64,000 nucleotides of DNA from Deroplatys truncata (Eukaryota > Arthropoda > Insecta > Mantodea > Mantidae): NCBI GenBank assembly GCA_030765065.1, contig CM060979.1, positions 18,443,001 through 18,507,000 on the forward strand. The letters are read 5' to 3'. Numbering within the stretch: the stretch's first letter is position 1; the number at the start of each line of letters is the position of its first letter. Shown piece by piece: positions 43,313 through 54,477 of the stretch. Below the pieces are notes generated by a model that saw nothing but the letters and a program-made list of their open reading frames with translations, searched no databases and had not been told where the DNA came from. The position numbers were made by a program, and so were the translations under genes.

Positions 43313-43966
43313 AGTAATAAATGTCACTTATTTTCCATAATAACTCTGCGGGGTAAAGAAAATAAGGCCGAAATCGATTCGAAGGAAAGACCTAGTTTAA
43401 TTTTATGATTCTCGTAGGTCACAATAATGTGCTAACTATATGGTTGGATGTTTAAATGACCCGCGCTAAACGCTACAGATGCCCATAATGACTACATGCT
43501 AAGCTAACCTGGTATTTGTTGAGCACGTTTTTTTTCTACACTTTTTTTTTTAAAAGAAAACCAAAGAAGATTATGTAGTTTGAAAGGAAGGGAGACATAC
43601 AAGCGGAGCATTATTTATTCAAGACAGTAATCTACGTGTAATAACATATCCTCAATAATGTATATGTATCAGTTGATAAAAGTTAATTGCAGTGCGAGGT
43701 AGTGAGATGTCCTGCCGATATGCTGCGCCACTGCAATTACCCTGAAAGGTTTAATTAAACCCGTTAGCAAGTAGCAGGTCCAACACGACATAATGTCGCC
43801 ACCCTTACACCGAGTAATATGGTCTTGGTCTCCTGCCAAGCCACCCCTATCATGTTTTGTTAACTGACCAACATGCACTGTACACGCCATTTGTAAATCT
43901 TAATGCAAGTTTACTTACTGCAGTAAGATGGATTTTAAGAAAAGAAGAAACTTTTCATCTGTTGAA
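43313..43966. other. Unassigned stretch
   Basis: No recognised element. A 73-codon minus frame (43669-43890) lacks motifs. Confidence 0.35.
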
Positions 43967-44798
43967 TTCACGTGACTTTCTCAACTTATTCTTCCAAAAC
44001 TTATTCTCAGAAAAGTTTATTTTCTCTAGTACTTATAGTAAGTAGGGGAAATATTGCATTCAACCCAAAAATTCAATACCAAGATTTCACAAGAGATACA
44101 TGTTTTAAGGCCCACCTGAATTCAAATAAAACATTTTTGGAAACGTGTCAGTGTGTGTGTGTATAAACAGCATAACTCAAAAACGAAAATTTGGATAAAT
44201 ATCAAAGTTGGAATAATCCCCAACACCAACTATCCTTTACATGTAACATTTTTCGAAAATTTTGATTTCGTAAAAAACGGTCTACAATTATTATTAAAAT
44301 ACCGTATATTAAAAATATTTAGATGACAAAGAGAACATTTTGAATTTTCTGGGAATAGTCTTTGAAGTCCTCTTCATTCGGAAAAAATGGTATAATCTTG
44401 TAACACTAAAAAGAGAGGGAGGGTGATCTCTTTAAAATACACAGTTTATTTAAAATAAGCTTTTTGAAACATAAGCCGTTTCTAAGATATCAGAATTGTT
44501 CCATTTGTGGTCATTCTCTTAAAAGTCCTGTCAACATTTAGTTTATCGCGAGGTCATGGAAACAGTATGGACTTTTAAGGGCAGCATGTAGCGTCCAGTT
44601 GTTAGACATTTGACTATCGCTGTTTTCTTTGTATCTATAACGAAATGTGTAATGTAGCTATTTCTCAAAAGGGTTATTTGGTTTAAAATGTAGTAGATAG
44701 AAAAATAAACTTGAATAAGAATAGATAATTTGTGTACCCACTAATAAATAAATAGAGGGTAGAGAAAGTCATGTGGTATTATCATTAAGATTTTTTTT
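43967..44798 (+). mobile_element. HINE-like copy 15 with a short inverted piece at its left
   Basis: The main copy begins ATTTTCTCTAGTACTTATAG at 44022 and ends GTAGAGAAAGTCATGTGG...AAGAT, T10. The piece 43967-44020 (CACGTGACTTTCTCAACTTA) is a 3' end in reverse orientation. Confidence 0.7.
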
Positions 44799-44835
44799 TT
44801 TCATTTCATTATGTTCTCCAAATACTATTACCAGT

Positions 44836-45656
44836 TAAGGGTTTTAGGGAACTACCAGAACGATTTCATATTTCTCCCAGTCAATTTGGTTTTAGAATAG
44901 GACACGGTACTACTGATGCTGTAATAGGTTTTTTTAGACGAACTTTGGATGCTTTTGAAGGTAGTTTTCCATTCTATGGCCGTTTCTTTAATCTAACAAA
45001 GGCCTTTGATACAATTTCACACGAAATACTTTTAAAAAAGTTAGCCTACTATGGTTTTTATATTAGCATAAATTTAATACGTTCTTACCTAAGTGACAGA
45101 TATCAGGCTACTTATGTTAGTGACCAAAAATCTAGTTTTAAAAGGATAAAGCAATGTTGTCCCGCAGGGCTCGGTACTGGGACCTATTTTCTTTCTGGTG
45201 TATATCAATGATTTTCCGGAAGCTATACAAGACGAATGCCATTTGCTGATGATTTAGCATTGAATATATGTTGTAATGACAATGATACTCTCACAAGTAA
45301 ACTTAAAGATATAACTTCAAGAGTAAATCACTGGTGTCACTCTAACAGATTGATACTTAATCAAGATAAGACTGTGGATCTCAGTTCTGCTGACTCTAAT
45401 CCTTCAACAGTCAAATTCTTAGGCATTTATCTTGAATCTAAATTAGGGTGGAAATCCTACATAGAGTACATCTCAGGGAAACTGAGTAAAGGAGTGTTCA
45501 TGCTACGTGCACTGAGCCAAACAATAAATAATAAGTCATTACTGTCAGTGTATTACAGTAATATATACTCCATTTTAAATTATGGTGTGTTACTTTGGTG
45601 CAACCATACCTATGCTAATAAGCTTTTTATTTTACAAAAGAGAGCGATAAGAATAG
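44836..45656 (+). pseudogene. LINE reverse transcriptase (Jockey/CR1-like), upstream piece
   Basis: Blocks in order: PSQFGFRIGHGTTDAV, LTKAFDTISHEILLKKLAYY with the first catalytic Asp position changed to Asn (FNLTKAFD for FDLTKAFD), a frameshifted CPAGLGTG/LFLVYINDF region, and FADDLALN with the catalytic Asp pair at about 45241-45264. Then WCHSNRLILNQDKT, VKFLGIYL and the thumb region to LQKRAIRIA. The piece is 5' truncated: no endonuclease or ORF1. The DD41D relic interrupts it at about 45656 and it resumes at 46431. Confidence 0.85.
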
Positions 45657-46427
45657 CGTTTCTGCATCCTGGATGGCTGCTCCATAAACCAATGATTTAA
45701 GATGCCCCCAGAGGCAAAAATCCACAGGATTGAGTTCGGGAGAAAGTGCAGGCCATGGAACTGGTCCTCCTCTGCCTATCCCTCCATGCTGTCACGTGTG
45801 ATGTACCATGCCACAGCCAATTGTCGTACTGATACCTGGATCGTCTTCGACACACTTTAACATCTGTTCTTCGCGTACGAACAACTCTTGGTCTTCCTCG
45901 ATCAATAGTCCGTGGTGCAACGGTTCCTGTCTCAGCAAGGCGACGATAAACAGCGACAAAGGTTGGATGACTCGGTTGTCTTCGGTCTGGAAACTCCATC
46001 TGATAGAGCAGTGCAGCCTCGCGTCCATTACCATTCGCGCGACCATACATAAAAATCATGTCTGCCTGTTCACGAAATGAATATCCAGCTATGGTGGAAC
46101 GAATCACGTGCAGTTAACACACTACATGTGCACAATTGAAACGTTGAAGACAGACTAATCACAAATGACAAACGTAAACAAGTCTCCATGGCAACACTTC
46201 GCCATCTATCGTATGTAGTACAATGGGTCAACGCCTTCTATGAATGCATAGAGAAATGAAGTTTTGAGGTTGGACCCCGAAGGCCGTTGAACTCACACTT
46301 TCATTGTGACAGGAATAACGCGAAAACCGAGGATTATGGGACATATGTTCATATGAACTTTTTCCTTCTTTTGGTGTGAGGAACCCATACCCGAAGTTTG
46401 TAAAAGTATTTCTGAAACATCCTGTAT
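45656..46427 (-). mobile_element. DD41D-group element, internally deleted, inserted in the LINE
   Basis: The right end on the plus strand (TGAAACATCCTGTATA) mirrors the end at 42195-42206. The two copies share a long terminal region including ATGTTCATATGAA. The interior keeps the N-terminal transposase part and a short C-terminal part only. The left end is truncated, so no TA pair can be checked. Confidence 0.75.
45660..46107 (-). pseudogene. DD41D transposase, N-terminus joined to C-terminal motif
   Basis: From 46107: YSFREQADMIFMYGRANGNG, RRQPSHPTFVAVYRRLAETG (helix-turn-helix region), then a shifted frame with LKCVEDDPGISTTIG. Then, after loss of about 500 bp, FPWPA-like sequence and NPVDFCLWGHLKSLVYG (about 45665-45720) appear in another frame. 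The segments with the first and second catalytic Asp are deleted. Confidence 0.75.
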
Positions 46428-46745
46428 ATTTTGAATTGTCTTTTGTACATTACGAGGAATCTACAACAGTATAGTCTGTGTGAAACTGCTCATAATTATC
46501 CGACACGAAGTAGCAACAATATTGATTTTGGTAAATATAAGTATAGTAAAACAAAAAATAGCTTTGAAGCATCATCCATTAATCTATTCATAGTTTACCG
46601 GATAAAATCAAGACACTTACATACGACAGATTTTAATGATATTGAAGAAAAATCCTGTCTATAAGTTCCAGGAATTTTTTAAGATTGAATTATTGTAATA
46701 TTTCACATCTGACGTTGCTATACATGTGTAAATGTTTTTAGCAAT
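46428..46745 (+). pseudogene. LINE 3' end, downstream piece
   Basis: Continues the LINE of 44836-45656: YSLCETAHNYPTRSSNNIDF, then NSFEASSINLF and a stop near 46662. HNYxTR and NxLP-type blocks are typical of the end of Jockey/CR1-like ORF2. The following ~80 bp to about 46745 are 3' untranslated sequence without a clear A-tail. Confidence 0.7.
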
Positions 46746-46794
46746 ACATATCCACCCAACCAACCACCCATCTATAACGGGTGAACCATAAGAT

Positions 46795-47085
46795 AGGGGA
46801 AAAAACAACTTATTTTCCAAAACCTGTAGAATTCTTTAGGAGAAACAATTTATTTCAAAGAACTTTTTCTCTGGTTGAGCCACTTCCAAGAGAACCGTTA
46901 TTATTGGTTTGAATTTATCAATAGTTTTATTGTTGTTTCAACTGCTGTCGCTATTCAGCTGTTTCTCGCACTTCATGATAGGTTTGTGCAATTTCAAGGC
47001 CAGCATATTGCGCCAACTGACTATCGATTCTGCTTTCTTGTAATGAAACTATTTCTGCAAATGTTTATCTTGATGAAGTAGATAC
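46795..47085 (+). mobile_element. HINE-like fragment, 3' half (variant subfamily)
   Basis: TTTTCTCTGGTTGAGCCACTTCC through GCATATTGCGCCAACTGACTATCG to ATGAAGTAGATAC, lacking the stem-loop end. It meets copy 16 head-on. Confidence 0.6.
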
Positions 47086-47091
47086 AAAAAA

Positions 47092-48812
47092 ATCTGATGT
47101 GTTACACTCACATGACTTTCTCTACTCTTGTACAAACTATTTTTACAAACGCTTATTCTCCATATGCTTCATGTTAATCGAGATGTTAATCTTACTGCTA
47201 ATTTTCTTGTAGATGCAAGGGGAATTGCTAGGCTTTAAGCGATAGTCAGATATTTTAAGAACTGGTTGCTATGTTGAGTATTCCATTCTCTTTGCATGTT
47301 GAAGAGAAGTTAATTTGTTGTATTGTTATTTTTACGTTATTACTTGCCCCAGCTTTGGGAGCCAATTTGAAGAAGTTATTGTATTGAAGGAGTTGTATTA
47401 TATTTCGGGTGTTGGGGAGCCGAACTTGAAGTAGTTGCAACCGCACGTATGGTAAAAAGTTTCCGGTAGCCTTCGCCTCAAATGTTTAAAAAAAATATTA
47501 ACTTTGTAATTTTGACTGTTTCTTTAAATATTATATATTTATATTTGCCTCGGCTGCGTCAGTATTTATATTTTTTAGAGACATGAATGTCTTAGCAGGG
47601 AGTGGTACGACTGAAGAATGTAGGTTTACACAGAGTATACTTTTACTTCACTCCGTTTATTAATGCTTGACACGATTTAAATAATACTTCACTTATATAT
47701 GTATATATATATATATAGAGAGAGAGAGAAAGCTCTGAGATTTCTTTTATTAATTACTTGCACTTTTTAACACGTAAACTATTTTTGTCTCACACAAAAT
47801 AGTATTAAATTTCTCGAGGACGGATCTCGCGTCCGGTTAGGAACACTCTCTACAAGCAACTGACTTCTGAATTTGTAAATTTTGCTCCATTTTAGTTTCT
47901 GATTGGCTAATCCTAGTCCAATAGAATACCTTCATTTAACTAAAGTTTTTTTCTGGTTGTTGAATGGCTATTTTATAAGCTGTCACAAAAAATTACATTA
48001 TTGTAGCTCCAAGAATTACCAGTATCATTTAAACGTTCTAATTCATTATTGCCTGAAGGTTACCTCATTGTTACCTCATTGTTAGCAACTTTTAACTTAT
48101 TATTCTCACCGCTCCTACATTATTAAATTACGTAATACATTCACATAACATTATTACACATGTATACAATAATATAAACATATACAATGACTGTTACATT
48201 CATTTTTATATATTGTTACATACACATATTGCTTTAAGGCGGGCTGTTATTGAATTTATATATTATATAATTAGACTGAAATCGTTTAAGTGTTAAAAAT
48301 ATTGCCTCAATGTCCAGGACATAAAAAAAGGAATGACGAATTCCCATTTGAGAAAAAGTATAGGTAGTGGAAAACTCAAACAAATAACAAGGAATATCTC
48401 GGAAATAGTTCACTCGACAAAAACACTGTATATGACATAAGGAGATCTACATTTTTTGTGTAGTAATATTTTGTCCATCTCTTACGGTTTAGCAGTTATG
48501 CAAAAGTCATTCAGAATGAAGAGGTCTTTTGGGGACATTCCTAGGAAATTCATAATATACATTTCTGTCATAAAAGTATCTTAAACACATGCAATTTTAA
48601 TCTAACCCGTTAAGAGCCATTTTTGAGACAGTAAAAATTTTCGAAAAATCTTTCATGTAAAGAGTAGTCTGGGGGGGGGGGGTTCTAAAAACCCTTCGTG
48701 TCCCGTCTTTTTCTTTTCTTTTTGTTTTTTCTTTTTGCATTCAGGGGGGACAAAAACATGTATTTCTGGTGAAATCTCGATATCTAATATTTGTAATCTA
48801 CTTACTATGCGT
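47092..48812 (-). mobile_element. HINE-like copy 16, split by a solo LTR
   Basis: Left part 47092-47299 from ATCTGATGTGTTACACTCAC to TTTGCATGT. Right part 48310-48812 from ATGTCCAGGACAT to ACTATGCGTAATA. The two parts rejoin perfectly at TTTGCATGTCCAGGAC. Confidence 0.8.
47300..48309 (-). repeat. LTR copy 5, solo LTR with ATGT target duplication
   Basis: TGAAGAGAAG...TTGCCTCA on the plus strand, 1010 bp, flanked by ATGT at 47296-47299 and 48310-48313. PBS-like relics lie inside at 47344-47362 (complement of GCCCCAGCTTTGGGAGCCA) and about 47407-47425. A (TA)n(GA)n tract is at 47695-47730. Confidence 0.92.
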
Positions 48813-49254
48813 AATAAGCGTTTTTAAGAACAATTTGTAGTAGCTATATAAAAGTAAACGATGCCACTTTGTCTCTATAAAGCGAAGAAAGTCTTAATAA
48901 ATTATTACCACTGCCGTTTAATCGTGCAAAAACGAAAGGAAAACAAAGAAGGGGTTAGCGAGTGCAAGGATATAAATCAAAGTGGTATAAAGCAGTAATC
49001 ACTATCCGGTCCTTGCAGTAAAAAAAAACACACTTTAGTTTCCTATTCAACTCCAGTTTCCTGTACACTACGTCCGTGACATTAAAGTAATGGTAGCTAA
49101 TTCACTATGCACCCCATGTTCTTAAATATCTAAAAGGAAACATAACTCCGCCTTATGAGCAGACTTAATTCCTTGCGAACAAAAGGGAGAAGAAACGAAG
49201 ACAACTTCAACCTCTTCAGGTGCAGATTCCACGACATTAGGCGACTTTAACTCT
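48813..49254. other. Unassigned stretch
   Basis: No recognised element or frame. Confidence 0.4.
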
Positions 49255-49415
49255 TATCTACCACATACCTAGTAAACCGTTGCATTTCACCCTAAAATTC
49301 GATATCGAGATTTTATCGCAAACACATGTTTTGAATGAATGTGAACACTGAATGAATTAAAAAAAACCATTTTTACAAAAAGGTACACGCGCGCGGGTGT
49401 GTATATGAACAGCAT
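49255..49415 (+). mobile_element. HINE-like fragment, 5' end
   Basis: CTACCACATACCTAGTAAAC, TTCGATATCGAGATTTTATC and a GC/GT tract ending GAACAGCATAA. It meets copy 17 head-on. Confidence 0.55.
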
Positions 49416-49426
49416 AAATTAAAACA

Positions 49427-50336
49427 ATCTGATGTGTTACGCTCACATTACTTTCTCCACTCTTGTACAAACTATTTTTACAAACCCTTATTCTCCATCT
49501 ACTTCATGTTAATCGAGATAAACATTTGCAGACTCTATCTTATTGCTAATTTTCTTGTAGATGTAAGGGTAATATATATTTACAAGGGGAATATAGAAAT
49601 ACAGTAACCTTTAAGCATATACATATCTCTTAATAGCTGGTTGCTAGGTGCAGCACCATTCGTTTGCCACAGATTAATACTCCTTGCATATCCAGGACAA
49701 AAAAAAATGAATAACGAAATCCCATTTGAGAAAATCAGTATTGAAAAATTTAAGGGAATAACAAGCAATATCTCGAAAATGATTCACTCAACAAAACAAA
49801 TGTATCTGACATAAATTGTGTATTTTAACGCGATCTATATTTTTTGTGTAGTAAACTTTTGTCTATTTCTTATGGTTTACCAGTTATGCAAAAGTTGTTC
49901 ACAATGAAGAATACTTTTGGAGACATTCCCAGAAAATTCAAGATATACATTTTATTTGTCATGAAAATATCTTAAACATATGATATTTTAATCAAAATCG
50001 TTAGAGCCATTTATGAGAAAATTAAAATTTTCAAAAAAACTTCCATGTAAAGGGAAATTTGGGGTGGGGGAATTTTCTTGAAAACCTTCGTGTCGCAACT
50101 CTGGAAGATACTGAACCTAAATACCAAGTTTGGTGTTTATCCGACTGTACATTTCTGAGTTATGCTGTTCACAGACACAAATACACACAGACAGACACAC
50201 ACACGGACATGCTTCCAAAAATGCTTTTTTTGGATTCAGGGGGTCTCAAAACATGTATTTCCGGTGAAATCTCGGTATCGAATTTTTGGGTGGAATACAA
50301 CACTTCCCCTACTTACTATACGTAGTAGAGAAAGTA
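49427..50336 (-). mobile_element. HINE-like copy 17
   Basis: ATCTGATGTGTTACGCTCAC to TACGTAGTAGAGAAAGTAAAA. CAGACAGACACAC tract at 50185-50207. Confidence 0.87.
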
Positions 50337-50340
50337 AAAA

Positions 50341-50800
50341 GTAAAGTGCGATAAATAGCAAACTTGGTATTTGGCTTCCGTTTCTTTCAAAGGTGCGACG
50401 CGAGGATTTTCAAGAAAATTCGCCTCGCGCCAAACTACCCTTTTCATGGAAGATTTTTCGAAAATGTTTACATTCTAAAAATGGCTATAACGATTTTGAT
50501 TCAAATATTACATATTAAAGATATTCAAATGACAAATAAAAGTTTATCTTGAATTTTCTGGGAACAGCTTGTGAATTCCTCTTCATTCGGAAGCGATTTT
50601 GTATGAAGTTGTATAACTGGTAAACGTTAAGCGATAGACGAAAATGCACTACACAAAGAAATGTAGATCTCTTTAAAACCATAATTTGCTTCGAATAAGT
50701 TTTTCTTTTCGTAGAATGATCCTTTCTGAAATATCCGTTATTAATGGTTCGAATTGTTAACTTCTTGGTCATTCTTTAAAGTCTTGTCAACATTCGATTG
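50341..50800 (+). mobile_element. HINE-like fragment, middle part (variant subfamily)
   Basis: AGTGCGATAAATAGCAAACT to CTTGTCAACATTCGATTG. Its missing 3' end may be the piece at 52856-53113, which starts AACATTCAATTGTTTCC. Confidence 0.65.
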
Positions 50801-50858
50801 TTTTTCCACACAAGCCGTGTGTTAGACAAGGTTGGAAAATTAGAAAGAAAAATTCAAA

Positions 50859-50930
50859 GCCATAGCCGGGATTTGAACCACGAATCTCCCAGTCTCCATC
50901 CGGTTGCTCTAACCACTGAGCTATCATGGC
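50859..50930 (-). repeat. tRNA-like sequence (SINE head or tRNA pseudogene)
   Basis: The minus strand gives a 72-nt sequence with A-box TAGCTCAGTGGTTAGAGC and B-box GGTTCAAATCCCG. The D arm GCTC/GAGC pairs. The acceptor stem pairs at five of seven positions plus one G-T. The anticodon stem pairs 4 of 5 and the loop would read GGA. T-stem pairing is poor. A similar flanking motif (ACAAGCCGTGT...GACAAGGTTGGAAA) occurs on both sides (50812 and 51118), which suggests a repeat unit rather than a working tRNA gene. Confidence 0.55.
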
Positions 50931-51177
50931 AACATGCCGGCACGCCATTAAATTCCCCAACTAATTTGCATTTTACTCGGTAAACCCCAAGAAGATCCGA
51001 AATTGTATTGAGATGACATACCCCAATGGCGAGCTATAATGTTGTAAGTACTTTAAGTCCCGGGCTTCATAGTTTCAAACACTATTAGGTCAATTAATGG
51101 ACTTAATTGTTCTTTCACAAGCCGTGTCTTGGACAAGGTTGGAAAGGTAGAATCAGATAACTGAAAAATACATTTTT

Positions 51178-52811
51178 ACTTTCTCTACTACATATAGTAA
51201 GTAGGGGAAGTATTGTATTCCAACCAAAAATTCGATACCGAGATTTCACCGGAAATACATGTTCTGAGACCCCCTGAATCCAAAAAAAGCATTTTTGGAA
51301 ACATGTCCGTGTGTGTGTCTGTGAGCAGCATAACTCAGAAACGAACTTTGAGATAAACACCAAACTTGGTATTTAGGTTCAGTATCTTCCAGAGATGAGA
51401 CACAAAGGTTTTCAAGACCCCCAGATTACCCTTTACATGGAACATTTTTCGAAACTTTTAATTTTCTCAAAAATGGCTCTAACGATTTTAATTAAAATAT
51501 CATATATCTAAGATATTTTAATGACAAATAAAATCCATATATTGGATTTTCTAGGAATGTCTCCAAAAGTATTCTTCATTGTGAACGATTTTTGCATAAC
51601 TGGTAAACCATAAGAGATAGACAAAATTTTACTATACAAAAAATGTAGATCGCGTTAAAATACACAATTTATGTCATACATTTTTTTTGTTGAGTGAACC
51701 ATTTTCGAGATATTGCTTGTTATTTCCTTAAATTTTGCAATACTTATACTTTTTCTCAAATGGGAATTCGTTGTTCATTTTTACTTTCTCTACTACGTAT
51801 AGTAAGTAGGGGAAGTATTGTATTCCACCCAAAATTTCGATACCGAGATTTCACCGGAAATACATGTTTTGAGACTCACTGAATCCAAAAAAAGCATTTT
51901 TAGAAACATGTCCGTGTGTGTGTCTGTCTGTGTGTCTGTGTGTCTGTGAACAGCATAACTCAAAAACGAAGAGTCGGATAAACACCAAACTTGGAATTTA
52001 GGTTCAGTATCTTTCAGAGATGCGACAGGAAGGTTTTCAAGAAAATCCCCCCACCCCAGACTACCCTTTACATGGAACATTTTTCGAAAATTTTAATTTT
52101 CTCAAAAATGGCTCTAACGATTTTGATGAAAATATCATATGTTTAAGATAATGTCATGAGAAATGAAATGTATATCTCGAAATTTCTGGGAATGTCTCCA
52201 AAAGTATTCTTCATTATGAACGACTTTTGCATAACTGGTAAACCATAAGAGATAGGCAAAATTTTACTACACAAAAAATGTAGATCGCGTTAAAATACAC
52301 AATTTATGTCACATACATGTTTTTTGTTGAGTGAACCGTTTTCGAGATATTGGTTGTTATTTCCTTAAATTTTCCAATTCCTGGACATGCAAAGAGAATG
52401 GAATGCGCCACATAGCAACCAGCGATAAAATATTTGACTATCGCTTAAAAGCTACCATATTCCCCTTGCATCTACAAGAAAATTACAAATAAGATTGACA
52501 TCTCGATATCTCGATTAATATGAAGCATATGGAGAATAGGCGTTTGTAAAAATAGATTGTACAAGAGTAGAGAAAGTCATGTGAGTGTAACACATCAGAT
52601 TTTTTTTTGTCCTGGTAATACAAAGAGAACGGAATACTCCACATAGCAACCAGCTCTTAAAATATTTGACTTTCGGTTAAAGCCTACCAATTTCCCTTGC
52701 ACCTACAAGAAAATTAGCAATAAGATTAACATGAAGCATATGGAGAATAAGCGTTTGTAGAAATAGTTTGTACAAGAGTAGAGAAAGTCATGTGAGTGTA
52801 ACACACCAGAT
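51178..52811 (+). mobile_element. HINE-like copy 18, split by copy 19
   Basis: Outer copy: 51178-51782 from ACTTTCTCTACTACATATAG to GTTCATTTTT, then 52601-52811 from TTTTTGTCCTGGTAATAC to AACACACCAGAT-like end. The joined sequence matches uninterrupted copies (for example 35730-35750). Confidence 0.88.
51783..52600 (+). mobile_element. HINE-like copy 19, nested in copy 18
   Basis: ACTTTCTCTACTACGTATAG to ATGTGAGTGTAACACATCAGAT, 818 bp, within a T-run of the outer copy and in the same orientation. Because the outer sequence is known, this fixes the element ends. No target duplication beyond T is visible. Confidence 0.9.
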
Positions 52812-52855
52812 TTTTTTTCTTTCAGTCGTCTGATTCTACCTTTCCAACCTGTAAA

Positions 52856-53258
52856 CATTCAATTGTTTCCTGCGATTGCATGGAAACAGTATGTAATTTT
52901 AAGGTCAGTATATAATGTCCAGTTCTTGAACACTTGACTATCGCAGTTCTCTTTGTATCTGCAACGAAATGTGTAATGCAGCTATTTCTGCAAAGGTTTA
53001 TTTGCTTAAAATTTATTAGATACAAAAATAAGCTTTAGGAAGAATAGTTTGTATACCCAGTAATAAACTATGAGGGTTGGGAAAGTCATGTGTATGTATT
53101 ACATCCAATATTGTCGTATACCTACAACGAAATGTGCAAATGTATAGGATTTAAGTTTATGTCGATTAACAACGAATAAATTGTAAAGTTTTTGTAACAA
53201 AGTTTATAGAAAAGTGAGAAGAGAAAGTCATGTGAATATAAGGCATCAGATTATTTTC
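52856..53258 (+). mobile_element. HINE-like 3' fragments, two in tandem
   Basis: 52856-53113 ends GGGTTGGGAAAGTCATGTGTATGTATTACATCCAAT. 53114-53258 ends GAAGAGAAAGTCATGTGAATATAAGGCATCAGAT. Both keep the subterminal repeat and stem-loop region of the variant subfamily. Confidence 0.65.
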
Positions 53259-53779
53259 ATTTGAAATTTCTAATTCCCTGTGTACATTTACTCGTACTTA
53301 AATGTCCGCGGTCTGTTTTCGTGGACACAAGAAGTCGCCGCTGATTCGCTACAGCAGAGTTCTAAAGGAAACCGTTGGGGAGCATCACATACCAAGGGCG
53401 GCCTTTTGGCTGACAAGTGAAATGAGGGCCAGAGGAAATGTTTATCAGATTCCTTTTACCCTTGCCATGAAGGACATAATCCATAGAAAAGGACTGTCAG
53501 TTATCTACGGTGAAAGGCGATGAGGTCGCCGCAAGGACTAAAACCCGTATAACGCTGTTGTCAGGTCATATGAAATGTTGCGGCATATGACATTAGCACT
53601 AGCACTATCTGATGGACGGCATTGGTTTTGCTCCTGCAGCTGTGCTGGCTCGTGAAATTCCATTAATTTCTATTACTTCATGAAAAGAGTGTATAAAAGG
53701 AGTTAACCATATTACGACTTAAACTCCATTAACATCGTTTCCTTTATGGAACAAGAACTGCTATTCTTGAGTCTAACTA
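53259..53779. other. Unassigned stretch
   Basis: A 73-codon plus frame (53302-53523) shows no motif I recognise. No repeat family is seen. Confidence 0.35.
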
Positions 53780-54433
53780 CCAGGCGTGTTTTTAAAGTAA
53801 CGATAATTTTTTAAAAAATAATTATATAACATTATTTTCCAAATACCGTATTATCATGCATTTTCTTACACCTCACACTACTTTTCACAGTCAGGCATTT
53901 GACCACCTGTAACGGGAAACCTGCTTTTGTACGCCTTCGTCAAAGAATGATGCCGCCTGTGATGAAAGGCATGTCTGCACTTCTTGTTTCACATCATCAT
54001 CGTTGAAATGTTTTCCGCCAAGGAATTTCTTTTCGCTTGCTGCTAAATCCAGGGTGTAGGGAGGGTGACATATTGTTCCCAACCAAATGATGCGATCAGA
54101 TCTTGAGTTTGTTTGGCTGTGTGTGGCCGGCAACTGTCACTCATTCTTGTTTCCCCCATAAACCTCACACAATTGACGATTAATGTTTGCTGACATAACG
54201 TTTCTCGCGTTCAGAAAACGAATCAATGATCTGACTTCACAGTTCGGCGGGTCGTTCGACTGTTTTGAACATTTTAAAACGCTCTAACAATAGGAAAACA
54301 CAAAGTGACGATCGCGCACAGCTGCACCTGGCTTCCTAATGAATGGAGGAAGTGATCGCGCATGCTCAGAATCGCCACTGCAGCGCTGTAGCGGCAAGAT
54401 ATTAAAACGGTACTTACTTTAAAAAGCGTCTCA
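53780..54433 (-). mobile_element. mariner-derived MITE
   Basis: Left CCAGGCGTGTTTTTAAAGTA and, in reverse complement, right TGAGACGCTTTTTAAAGTAAG are imperfect inverted ends. Both are flanked by TA (53778-53779; 54434-54435). The interior keeps only the transposase C-terminus on the minus strand (53891-54060), with HPPYTLDLAASEKKFLGGKH for the usual HPPYSPDLAPSD..., and GKHFNDDDVKQEVQTCL. The third catalytic Asp is changed to Glu with a residue lost. The catalytic core upstream is deleted. Confidence 0.8.
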
Positions 54434-54477
54434 TATTATATGATTCTCTAATTGTGGTTACTGTCTTCATTCTTACC

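Noticed and set aside
50859-50930. Functional tRNA gene with anticodon GGA
   Set aside because: Acceptor and T-stem pairing is imperfect, a serine tRNA would need a long variable arm, and flanking motifs repeat on both sides, so a SINE head or pseudogene fits better.
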